Shown piece by piece: positions 17,227 through 24,449 of a DNA stretch of 34,195 nucleotides. Every line of letters begins with the position of its first letter. Position 1 is the stretch's first letter. Under the pieces are notes generated by a model that was not told where the DNA came from, searched no databases, and saw only the letters and a program-made list of their open reading frames with translations. The translations under genes and the position numbers were made by a program. Source of the stretch: Pseudofulvimonas gallinarii (GTDB taxonomy: Bacteria; Pseudomonadota; Gammaproteobacteria; Xanthomonadales; UBA2363); contig NZ_SMAF01000029.1 of NCBI RefSeq assembly GCF_004343305.1, forward strand, positions 1 through 34,195, read 5' to 3'.

Positions 17227-17255
17227 TTGTGCTCATGACGGTGCCGCACTGTAAT
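17227..17255 (+). promoter_or_regulatory. Candidate promoter of the SRPBCC/GyrI-like gene
   Basis: TTGTGC (17227-17232) and TGTAAT (17250-17255) are 17 bases apart. The -10 matches five of six consensus positions. The predicted start is about 24 bases before the ATG at 17286. Confidence 0.4.
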
Positions 17256-17285
17256 GGCGCACCCGGCCCCTGACGATCCGTCGCC

Positions 17286-18308
17286 ATGAAACGACTGCTG
17301 AAGTTCCTGATCGCCCTGTTCCTGCTGCTCGCCGTCGTTTTTTTTCTCGGTGCCTACCTGTTGCCCGATCGCGCGCGCATCTCGCGCCAGGTCCGCATCG
17401 ACCGGCCCGCCGGCCAGGTCTTCGCCGTCGTCAACGACCTGCACCGGTTCAATGAATGGTCGCCGTGGTTCGATCTCGATCCGTCCGCGACCTACCGTCA
17501 CGAAGGACCGGAGCGGGGTGCCGGTTCGGCGCTGCACTGGTCGGGCAATGATGCCGCCGGCAGTGGCACGCTGCGCATCGTGTCGAGCGAAGCGCCCTCG
17601 CGCGTGGAAACCGAAGTCGCCTTCGAAGGCTTTCCCGATCCGGCGCGGGCCCTGCTGCTGATCAGCGGCGACGGCGACGCCAGCCGCGTGGAGTGGACCT
17701 TCGAGACGGCGCTGAATGGACCGCTTGCCCGCTGGTTCGGACTGCTGATGCCGCGTTACATCGGCGCCGACTATGACAAGGGGCTCGGACGGCTCAAGAC
17801 GCTGGTCGAGTCCGGACCCGACGTCGATTTCAGCGACCTCGAGGTCGCCGACATGACCACCTCCGCCTTCGACGCCATCGTCGCCGATGGCGAGGTGCCG
17901 GCCGGCGACATGGACGCCGCCGCCGCAACGCTCGGCGATCTCTATGGCCGGCTGCTGGCGTTCGCCGCCGCGCAGGACCTGGAGATCATCGGCCAGCCGC
18001 TGACGCTGACCAGCGAACCCGGTGCGGCGACCTGGCGCTTCCAGGCGGCACTGCCGGTGCGCGTCGCCGGTGCCGTGCAGGAAAGCGAAGGCGTCGGCCT
18101 GCTGCGCATCCCGGCGTCGCGCGCCTTCGTCATCGAGCATGTCGGACCGTACGACGGCCTCGATGCGGCCATGGTGAAGCTCGACGCCTACGTGACGGCC
18201 CAGGGTCTTCGCCGCGCCGGCCCGATACGCTCGGTGTACGTCAGTGATCCGGGGGACACCGCAGCCGACGAACGGGTGACGCGCATCGTCTGCCCGCTGG
18301 CCGAGTAA
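17286..18308 (+). CDS. Membrane-anchored SRPBCC domain fused to GyrI-like effector-binding domain
   Basis: A 340-residue protein with an N-terminal membrane helix (about 3-27), an SRPBCC/polyketide-cyclase-like domain (about 30-175, with VRIDRPAGQVFAVVNDLHRFNEWSPW typical of its first strand and helix) and a C-terminal GyrI/AraC effector-binding-like domain (about 180-340; AFVIEHVGPYDGLDAAMVKLDAYV). Both folds bind hydrophobic or aromatic small molecules in internal cavities. No enzyme motif is visible, so a ligand-binding or sequestering role is inferred only. The helix would hold it in the inner membrane. It seems to be a single-gene unit, with its own promoter and a stem-loop behind it. 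Confidence 0.8.
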   Translation: MKRLLKFLIALFLLLAVVFFLGAYLLPDRARISRQVRIDRPAGQVFAVVNDLHRFNEWSPWFDLDPSATYRHEGPERGAGSALHWSGNDAAGSGTLRIVSSEAPSRVETEVAFEGFPDPARALLLISGDGDASRVEWTFETALNGPLARWFGLLMPRYIGADYDKGLGRLKTLVESGPDVDFSDLEVADMTTSAFDAIVADGEVPAGDMDAAAATLGDLYGRLLAFAAAQDLEIIGQPLTLTSEPGAATWRFQAALPVRVAGAVQESEGVGLLRIPASRAFVIEHVGPYDGLDAAMVKLDAYVTAQGLRRAGPIRSVYVSDPGDTAADERVTRIVCPLAE

Positions 18309-18324
18309 GGCCGTAGCGGCTGCG

Positions 18325-18358
18325 CCGATGGCCGCAGGGCCGCCCGCGCGGCCGTCGG
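18325..18358 (+). terminator. Stem-loop after the SRPBCC gene
   Basis: CCGA-GGCCGC pairs with GCGGCC-TCGG (one T/G mismatch between) around a 12-base loop, 17 bases after the stop codon. There is no uninterrupted U-tract, only a T-rich ATTTGTTTTC further on. Termination is possible. Confidence 0.4.
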
Positions 18359-18376
18359 CAAGACACATTTGTTTTC

Positions 18377-18428
18377 TTGCCCGGACGAGGTCGAACGGGT
18401 AAAACAACGGGTTACAGGGAAAGGAGGT
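18377..18428 (+). promoter_or_regulatory. Promoter and consensus ribosome site of the TonB-family gene
   Basis: TTGCCC (18377-18382) and TAAAAC (18400-18405) are 17 bases apart, each matching four of six consensus positions. They are followed by AAGGAGGT (18421-18428), a complete anti-16S match seven bases before the ATG at 18436. The strong site predicts high translation and fixes the start. Confidence 0.55.
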
Positions 18429-18435
18429 ACCCGGT

Positions 18436-19455
18436 ATGGCACAGCAGTCCCGAGATCCCATCGATCGACTTCAGCGCGGCCTGATCATCGCGCTGATCGC
18501 GATCATTGCCATTCTGGCTGTCGTGCTGGGCATCCGCATGTTCACCGGCGGAACCGAGTTGCAGACACTGGGCGCCATCCAGACGGGACCGGCAACCGAT
18601 GGCGGGTCGCGCGGCAATATCGATGCGCTGCTCGCCCAGGCGCGTACCGCGATGGCGCAGAGCCGCATGGTCTCGCCGCCCAACAACAACGCCTACCAGT
18701 ATTACCTCGCCGTCCTCGAGCAGGATCCCGGCAACGTGTCGGCGCGCGAAGCGCTCAACGACCTTTACGGCATCGCCGTCAGCAGCGCCGACCAGGCGGT
18801 GGCCGCCGGCGACTTCGACGATGCCAGCCGCCTCGCGGATCTGCTGGCGGTGTCGAACCCGAACTCCTTCACCGTGGTGAACTTGCGCCAGCGCATCGAT
18901 CGTGCGCGTGAAGCCGCCGCGGCCGCCGAAGCCGCCGCGCAGCAGCGCCAGCAGGCACAGGCCGCAGCCGCCGCCGCGGGCACGGCCACGCCCGATGAAC
19001 CGGAACCCGCGCCGGCGCCGGCGCCGGCCGCCGAACCGGCGTCCGACCTCGCCAGCCTGACATCGCCTGCCGCACCGGCGACTACGACGTCGGCGCCTGC
19101 CGCACCGACGCCGTCGCCGGCCACGACGCCGCGTACCACGACCACGACGACCGCTTCGGCTGCGCCTCCGGCCGCGGCCCCGGCGGTCCGCGAAGCGCGC
19201 ATCCTCGCCCGCGTCGATCCGGAATATCCGCGTGAAGCCATGCGCGGTCGCCAGCAGGGCTGGGTGGAAGTGGAATTCACCATCGGCGTCGATGGTTCGG
19301 TCAGCGAGGCGCAGGTCGTCGCCAGCCGTCCGGCGCGCATCTTCGACCGTGCCGCGACGCGTGCGATCCAGCAGTGGCGTTTCGAGCCGCGTTACGAGAA
19401 TGGCCAGCCGGTTGTCTCGCGTCTGCGCCAGCGTTTCGACTTCCGTCTCGACTGA
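18436..19455 (+). CDS. TonB-family energy transducer-like protein
   Basis: A 339-residue protein with cytoplasmic start, a membrane helix at about 16-38 (GLIIALIAIIAILAVVLGI), a periplasmic helical part (about 55-165) that resembles short tandem helices (a VSAREALNDLYGIA stretch), an Ala/Pro/Thr-rich linker (about 165-250) and a C-terminal TonB domain (about 252-339; VDPEYPREAMRGRQQGWVEVEF, then WRFEPRY). TonB couples the proton-motive force to outer-membrane receptors through ExbBD, but no exbB, exbD or receptor gene is near. The helical segment between anchor and linker is unlike classical TonB. Its role may be an envelope linker rather than transport. Confidence 0.85.
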   Translation: MAQQSRDPIDRLQRGLIIALIAIIAILAVVLGIRMFTGGTELQTLGAIQTGPATDGGSRGNIDALLAQARTAMAQSRMVSPPNNNAYQYYLAVLEQDPGNVSAREALNDLYGIAVSSADQAVAAGDFDDASRLADLLAVSNPNSFTVVNLRQRIDRAREAAAAAEAAAQQRQQAQAAAAAAGTATPDEPEPAPAPAPAAEPASDLASLTSPAAPATTTSAPAAPTPSPATTPRTTTTTTASAAPPAAAPAVREARILARVDPEYPREAMRGRQQGWVEVEFTIGVDGSVSEAQVVASRPARIFDRAATRAIQQWRFEPRYENGQPVVSRLRQRFDFRLD

Positions 19456-19484
19456 CGGCGGTCCCCAACACGGAAAGCCAGGGG

Positions 19485-19509
19485 AAGGGCGGCCCAGGCC
19501 GCCCTTTTT
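19485..19509 (+). terminator. Rho-independent terminator of the TonB-family gene
   Basis: GGGCGGC (19487-19493) pairs with GCCGCCC (19498-19504) over the loop CCAG, extended by AA/TT, and five T residues follow directly (19505-19509). It is the clearest intrinsic terminator of the window. Confidence 0.92.
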
Positions 19510-19645
19510 CATGACGCGTGCTGGCAGGGCGGTCGGGACCATCGCCCGCCGTCGGCAACGACCGTCCGCGAGCGGGTCGATGTCCGACGGAGCCGCGCCC
19601 AGGACAGCGTGCGCCAGAACGCTGTCGAACACCGGTTCCCCAGCT

Positions 19646-19753
19646 CGCGGTATGAGCGCGGTCGCGAGGCCGCATCCAGGTCGCGGCATGAACACCGTCG
19701 CGAAGCCGCATCCAGGTGCAGGGATGGTGCTCGCCGCGGAACCGCAATGAGAT
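19646..19753 (+). repeat. 36-bp imperfect tandem repeats
   Basis: Copy one (19646-19681) and copy two (19682-19717) agree at 31 of 36 positions. A third, clearly decayed copy fills 19718-19753, and the first nine bases of a fourth (CGCGGCATG) follow at 19754. On the plus strand the unit reads in frame as twelve residues of the type RGMNTVAKPHPG, but no supported gene contains it. Confidence 0.8.
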
Positions 19754-20142
19754 CGCGGCATGCGTTCCAGTGGCGCCGCGGCAGGACCGGGACACGTGCG
19801 TCGATCGGCAGCCATCGCAGATGCCTTGCACGCTGGCCACGGGCGGCGATACCTGATGTCGGGCGCGTATCGACGCACGGCGGTGATCCCTTGCAGCGTG
19901 GCCGCCGACGCGCAGCGTCAGCCGCGAGTGCGGTCATCACCTCCGGGAACCGCGGGATGCAGGTACGGCGCATGTGGAAGCAGCACCGGGTCGGACCGGC
20001 CGAGCGCCGCAGCGCATGCGGACGGTAGCCGGAACCGGCTTGCTGAGAACGGGCAAGCAGACAGGCCGGAAGACCGACCGCATCCGTGCCGCGAGCCGAC
20101 CGGTCGGCAGTCGGTGCAATGCCTCCGTTCCGGTTCTGCGGC

Positions 20143-20218
20143 GTCACGGATCGACGCGAGCACGGGCGTCACGCATCGCCATTCCCGCAGGCGGCAGGGG
20201 ACGCGCGGGATCCGTGAC
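20143..20218. repeat. Inverted repeat with 10-bp arms
   Basis: GTCACGGATC (20143-20152) and GATCCGTGAC (20209-20218) are perfect complements separated by 56 bases, just beyond the 3' end of the beta-lactamase-like gene. It could fold in RNA on either strand. Confidence 0.6.
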
Positions 20219-20261
20219 TCCTGGTCGTCCGCCGGCAGAAGGTCGCTGCCGAAGCCGGCCT

Positions 20262-21521
20262 TCAGCGCCGCTGCGTGCGGCGCGTCGTCGCCGGCCGCTG
20301 TGCATGGAGCACGCGGTCCAGCTGGATCCAGTCGACTTCGGGCAGGTTGAGGTAGCGGTCCATCGCCACCGGCAGCAGGCCGGCCGGCACGTAGCTCTCG
20401 CTGTTCCATACGAAGGCGACGCCGAAGCGGCGGTCGGGCAGGAAGCCGATCATGCCGCGATAACCCTGCACCGCGCCGGCATGGAAGATCATCCGTTCGC
20501 CGGCGTAATCCATGATCCGCCAGCCCAGCCCGTAGGAGGCGCTGCGCAGGCGCTGCGTGCGCCAGCCGGTGCCGCGGATCTCGTAGGGTGTCTCGACCTG
20601 CGGCGTATGCAGCTCGGCCAGCAGTTCCGGCGGCAGTACGTCCGGGAAACCGCCCATCTGCGCGATCAGCCACTGGCCCAGGTCCTTGGCGCTGGCATTG
20701 ATGCCGGCCGCGGGTGCGACGCGATAGTAGGTGTCCTTGGGGGTCTCCAGCGTCAGCCGCCCCGACCGGAGCACATGCGGGCGTGCCCAGTTGCTGCTGG
20801 ACTCCAGCGCCTCGCGGCCATGCGTGGCGGTGTGCATGCCCAGGGGCGTGAAGATGCGCTTCTCGACCTGGAACGAATAGAAGTTGCCGGTGGTCGCGAA
20901 CACCATGTCGCCGATCAGGCTGAAGGCGACGTTCTGATAGCCGAAGCAGTCGCCGACGCTGCAGGTCATCGGGATCGACTGCAGCGTCTCGACCAGCACC
21001 GGATAGGGTTCGTTGGCTTCCAGGCGGCGATCCAGCGTGTTGAAGGGCAGCCCGACGCGATGGCTGAGTACGTCGCGCAGGGTCAGACGGCTGGTGTCTT
21101 CCGGATTCGCCAGCGCCAGGCCGGGCAGCCACGGCTGCACGTGCATGTCCCAGTCGAGCACGCCTTCCTGCACCAGTTGCGCCGCGACCGTGGCGGCGAA
21201 CGCCTTCGACAGCGAGGCGAGCCGGAAGACGGTGTCGGCATCGACGGCCGCCTGGCTGGCCACGTCGGTGACGCCGGCGCCTTCGGCCATGAGGACGCGG
21301 CCTTCGTGCACGACGACGCCGGCGAGGCCGGCCACCTGCGGCACGTCGGCAATCCGCTTCATCAGGTCGCTGATGTCGCTGGCCAGTGACTGCACCCGCT
21401 GCTGCTCCGGCGGCAGCGGCGTGGCGATCGAGGCGCGCCCGACCAGATCGGGGGCGGCGCCGATTGCCGGTGTGACCCCGGCGAACAGGCAGACGGCGGC
21501 GATGTACGGCAGGAAACGCAT
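20262..21521 (-). CDS. Serine beta-lactamase-like hydrolase (class C/PBP fold)
   Basis: A 419-residue exported protein of the beta-lactamase/DD-peptidase superfamily. A signal peptide covers about residues 1-22. The catalytic SxxK is S103-LS-K106 (RLASLSKAF), the second motif is Y195-Q-N197 and the third position is H347-A-G349 in place of the KTG of class C lactamases; the HxG form is typical of the esterase, EstB-like and penicillin-binding relatives. So it is probably a peptidase or esterase rather than an antibiotic-resistance enzyme. Two close cysteines (C187 and C192) may form a disulfide. It is transcribed on the minus strand, divergent from lemA with a 75-base spacer. Confidence 0.85.
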   Translation of the reverse strand: MRFLPYIAAVCLFAGVTPAIGAAPDLVGRASIATPLPPEQQRVQSLASDISDLMKRIADVPQVAGLAGVVVHEGRVLMAEGAGVTDVASQAAVDADTVFRLASLSKAFAATVAAQLVQEGVLDWDMHVQPWLPGLALANPEDTSRLTLRDVLSHRVGLPFNTLDRRLEANEPYPVLVETLQSIPMTCSVGDCFGYQNVAFSLIGDMVFATTGNFYSFQVEKRIFTPLGMHTATHGREALESSSNWARPHVLRSGRLTLETPKDTYYRVAPAAGINASAKDLGQWLIAQMGGFPDVLPPELLAELHTPQVETPYEIRGTGWRTQRLRSASYGLGWRIMDYAGERMIFHAGAVQGYRGMIGFLPDRRFGVAFVWNSESYVPAGLLPVAMDRYLNLPEVDWIQLDRVLHAQRPATTRRTQRR

Positions 21522-21596
21522 GGTATTCTTCGGCGCGCGCGGACGACTGGCCGCATCTTAGCCGCAACGGCAATCCATATTCACAGGAGGTCGAAC

Positions 21597-22181
21597 ATGT
21601 CCTGGGTCATTCTCGCGGTAATCGTCGGCCTCGTGCTCTGGGCCGTCGGCATCTACAACGGCCTTGTCATGGCGCGCAACGCGTACAAGAACGCCTTCGC
21701 GCAGATCGACGTCCAGCTGACGCGTCGCTATGACCTGATCCCGAACCTCGTCGAGATCGCCAAGAAGTACATGGCGCACGAGCGCGAGACGCTGGAAGCC
21801 GTGATCCAGGCGCGCAACGCCGCCGTCAGCGGCCTCGGCCAGGCCAAGGGCAATCCGGGCGACCCGGCGGCCATGCAGCAGCTGTCCGGTGCCGAGAACC
21901 AGCTGTCCGGCGCCCTCGGTCGACTGTTCGCGCTGTCCGAAGCGTATCCGGACCTCAAGGCCAACCAGACCATGATGCAGCTCAGCGAGGAACTGACCTC
22001 GACGGAGAACAAGGTCGCGTTCGCGCGCCAGGCCTACAACGACGCCGTGATGAACTACAACAACCGGCGCGAGGTCTTCCCGAGCAGCTTCATCGCCAAT
22101 ACGTTCGCGTTCCAGCCGGCCAGCCTGCTGGAGATCGAGAACGAGGAAATGCGCAAGGCCGTGCGCGTCGATTTCGGCTGA
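21597..22181 (+). CDS. lemA: LemA family protein
   Basis: A 194-residue protein with an N-terminal membrane helix (about 2-22) and a long four-helix-like domain. The family features are the start of the domain, YNGLVMARNAYKNAFAQIDVQL, followed by RRYDLIPNLVEIAKKYMAHE, and near the end the YNNRREVFPSS and FQPASLLEIE elements. The ribosome site is AGGAGGT five bases before the ATG. Function is poorly defined; the gene is very often next to a membrane-bound M48 peptidase, as it is here (26 bases downstream), so a shared role in membrane-protein quality control is inferred. Confidence 0.93.
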   Translation: MSWVILAVIVGLVLWAVGIYNGLVMARNAYKNAFAQIDVQLTRRYDLIPNLVEIAKKYMAHERETLEAVIQARNAAVSGLGQAKGNPGDPAAMQQLSGAENQLSGALGRLFALSEAYPDLKANQTMMQLSEELTSTENKVAFARQAYNDAVMNYNNRREVFPSSFIANTFAFQPASLLEIENEEMRKAVRVDFG

Positions 22182-22206
22182 TCCCCGCACAGGCGTCTGA
22201 ACGGCG

Positions 22207-24207
22207 ATGGCGACGAACTTCTTCGAGCGCCAGCGACTGGCGCGCCGCGACAGCCAGCGGCTGGTCATCCTGTTCGGCATTGCCGTCATCGCCATCGTGG
22301 TGGCGGTGACGGCGGTCCTGATGGTGTTCCTCGGCCTGGGCGACAGCGGACGCGTCGCCCAGGGCAAGGGCATCCTGTTCTCGAACTGGAAGGTGATCGC
22401 CTGGACCGGAGGGCTTACGGTGGCGGCCATCGCCGGCGCCAGCCTGTTCCGCACCATCCAGTTGCGTGAAGGCGGCGCGGCGGTCGCGCGCAGCCTGGGC
22501 GGTACGGAAATCCCCCCGTCCAGCCGCGACCGCCACCACCAGCGCCTGCGCAACGTCGTCGAGGAGATCGCCATCGCCTCCGGCGTGCCGGTGCCTCAGA
22601 TCTTCGTGCTCGAACACGAACCGGGCATCAACGCCTTCGCCGCCGGACTGCGCACCACCGACGCCGCCATCGGCGTCACCCGCGGCGCGATCGAACAACT
22701 CAGCCGCGACGAGCTGCAGGGCGTCATCGCGCACGAGTTCAGCCATGTGCTCAACGGCGACATGCGCCTGAACCTGCGCCTGATCGGCTGGCTCGCCGGC
22801 ATCACCTTCCTCGCCGTCATCGGCCGCATCCTGATGCGTGCACGCGGCCGCAATTCCGGCGGCATCGTGATGTTCGGCGTCGCCTTGCTGGTGATCGGCT
22901 CGATCGGCCTGTTCTGCGCCCGCATGATCAAGGCCGGCATCTCGCGCAAGCGCGAATACCTGGCCGACGCCTCCGCCGTGCAGTTCACGCGGCAGAACGC
23001 CGGCCTGGCCGGCGCCCTGAAGAAGATCGCCGCCCATGCCCACGGCTCGACGCTGGAGGCGACAGATGCCGAGGAGGTCAGCCACATGATGTTCGGCGAT
23101 GGCGTCGGCTATTCGAAGCTGTTCGCCACGCATCCGCCGCTGGAAGAACGCATCCGCGCGCTGGAACCGGGCTTCAAGCTGACCGACCTGACCGCATGGA
23201 TCCGGCAGCAGAAGAGCGCCGATGTACGGACCGCGGCCGAAGAGCGCCGCGCACCCTTGCCGGACCTGGAATTCACCCGCGTGTTGGGTCCGGCCGGCGC
23301 TGCCATTCCCGCGCCGGTGATCATCGCCGGCCTGCCCGCGGCCGCATCCGCGGCGCTCGCACCCGGGGACGTCCTCGAACAGGTCGGCAGCCCGGGCGCC
23401 GACGACTACCGCACCGCCGGGCTGCTGCACGATTCGCTGCCCGCCGGCCTTGACGAGGCGGCGCACCAGCCCGACCTGGCGATGCCCGTGCTCGCCGCCC
23501 TGCTGCTGGCCGAGCCGGGCGCGATCCGCCAAGCGCAGCTGGCAGCCGTGGCGGAGAAATTCGACGCCAGGGCCGCTCAGCATGCCGATGCCCTCACGCG
23601 CCTGACGGCCGCCCTGCATCCGATGCAGCGCCTGCCGATCGCCGAGATCGCCTTCTCCTCGCTGCGGCGCATGCCGGCCGGCCATCTGCGCGATACGGCC
23701 GACGTCGTGCAGGCGCTGGTGGTCGCCGACCGCAACGTCAGCCTGTTCGAGTTCTGCCTCGGCTTCCTGCTGCGCCAGCACATCGACGAAGTACTGTCGC
23801 CCCGCGACGCCAAGGAAGGACGCAAGTCGCTGCCGGCGGTGCAGCCCGCGATCGGACTGGTGCTGTCGCTGCTGGCCGATGTCGGTCATCCCGACGACCG
23901 TCGCGCTGCCGAACGCGCGTTCGCCGCCGGCCTGGCCGAACTGGGCCAGAGCATCACGCTGAAGTTCGACCTGCCGCTGGACTGGTCGCTGCGGCTGGGC
24001 CCTGCGCTGGTCGAGCTCGACCAGCTCGGTCCTGTCGCCAAGTCGATGCTGATCGCGGCGATGACGCAGGCGATGGCGAACGACGGCCGCATCGACGTCG
24101 CCGAGGCCGAACTGCTGCGCACCACCTGCGCCGCGCTGCATTGCCCACTGCCGCCGCTGCTGCACGAGGCGCGCACCCGCCTGGCCGGCACGCCCACCGT
24201 CGACTGA
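22207..24207 (+). CDS. M48-family membrane metalloprotease with C-terminal TerB-like region
   Basis: A 666-residue inner-membrane zinc peptidase related to HtpX. Two helices lie at about 19-43 and 62-82, the zinc site is H176-EFS-H180 (HEFSHVLNGD), two more helices at about 190-210 and 218-242, and the third zinc ligand is E250 in RKREYLADASAVQF. The protease ends near residue 320. The remaining half, much longer than HtpX (about 290 residues), is soluble; its last part (SMLIAAMTQAMANDGRIDVAEAE) resembles TerB-like helical domains. It follows lemA after 26 bases and is surely in one transcript with it. The substrate is unknown; membrane or surface proteins are a guess from HtpX. Confidence 0.9.
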   Translation: MATNFFERQRLARRDSQRLVILFGIAVIAIVVAVTAVLMVFLGLGDSGRVAQGKGILFSNWKVIAWTGGLTVAAIAGASLFRTIQLREGGAAVARSLGGTEIPPSSRDRHHQRLRNVVEEIAIASGVPVPQIFVLEHEPGINAFAAGLRTTDAAIGVTRGAIEQLSRDELQGVIAHEFSHVLNGDMRLNLRLIGWLAGITFLAVIGRILMRARGRNSGGIVMFGVALLVIGSIGLFCARMIKAGISRKREYLADASAVQFTRQNAGLAGALKKIAAHAHGSTLEATDAEEVSHMMFGDGVGYSKLFATHPPLEERIRALEPGFKLTDLTAWIRQQKSADVRTAAEERRAPLPDLEFTRVLGPAGAAIPAPVIIAGLPAAASAALAPGDVLEQVGSPGADDYRTAGLLHDSLPAGLDEAAHQPDLAMPVLAALLLAEPGAIRQAQLAAVAEKFDARAAQHADALTRLTAALHPMQRLPIAEIAFSSLRRMPAGHLRDTADVVQALVVADRNVSLFEFCLGFLLRQHIDEVLSPRDAKEGRKSLPAVQPAIGLVLSLLADVGHPDDRRAAERAFAAGLAELGQSITLKFDLPLDWSLRLGPALVELDQLGPVAKSMLIAAMTQAMANDGRIDVAEAELLRTTCAALHCPLPPLLHEARTRLAGTPTVD

Positions 24208-24449
24208 CTCGTCGCCCGCAGCCACGACCGCAACGCAGGCGAGTGCATCGCCGTGGCGTTGCCATGAGCCTGTGCTCCATCTCCTGCACCGACGACGGGC
24301 CGTGCCCTTGAATGCGCGCCGGTATGTGCCGCGGCGATCGATGCGCAGCAGTGATCGTTCGCGCTCGTTGAGCGACAGGACGCAACGGCGGTCCCGGCCT
24401 GCTAGAGTTGCGGCGGGAGACGGCCTGCGCCGCTGAAAGGGGACAACGC

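Larger units (their letters stand above)
19510..20261. other. Approximately 750-bp region without recognisable genes
   Basis: Frames here are arginine- and cysteine-rich with no ribosome sites or domains, and I see no real gene on either strand. It holds 36-base repeats (19646-19753), a hairpin GCTTGC/GCAAGC near 20040, the palindrome CCGACCGGTCGG near 20096 and an inverted repeat with ten-base arms (20143-20152 and 20209-20218). It lies between converging gene ends, the TonB-family gene on plus and the beta-lactamase-like gene on minus. Confidence 0.55.

Noticed and set aside
19511-19750. 79-codon plus-strand frame containing the PHPG-type repeats
   Set aside because: It begins right after an intrinsic terminator, has no ribosome site and is otherwise arginine-rich low-complexity sequence.
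19646-19753. CRISPR array
   Set aside because: The 36-base units are directly adjacent with no unique spacers and only two good copies; no cas genes are near.
22090-24225. Antisense frame of 711 codons opposite the M48 protease
   Set aside because: Compositional shadow of a gene with a complete zinc site.
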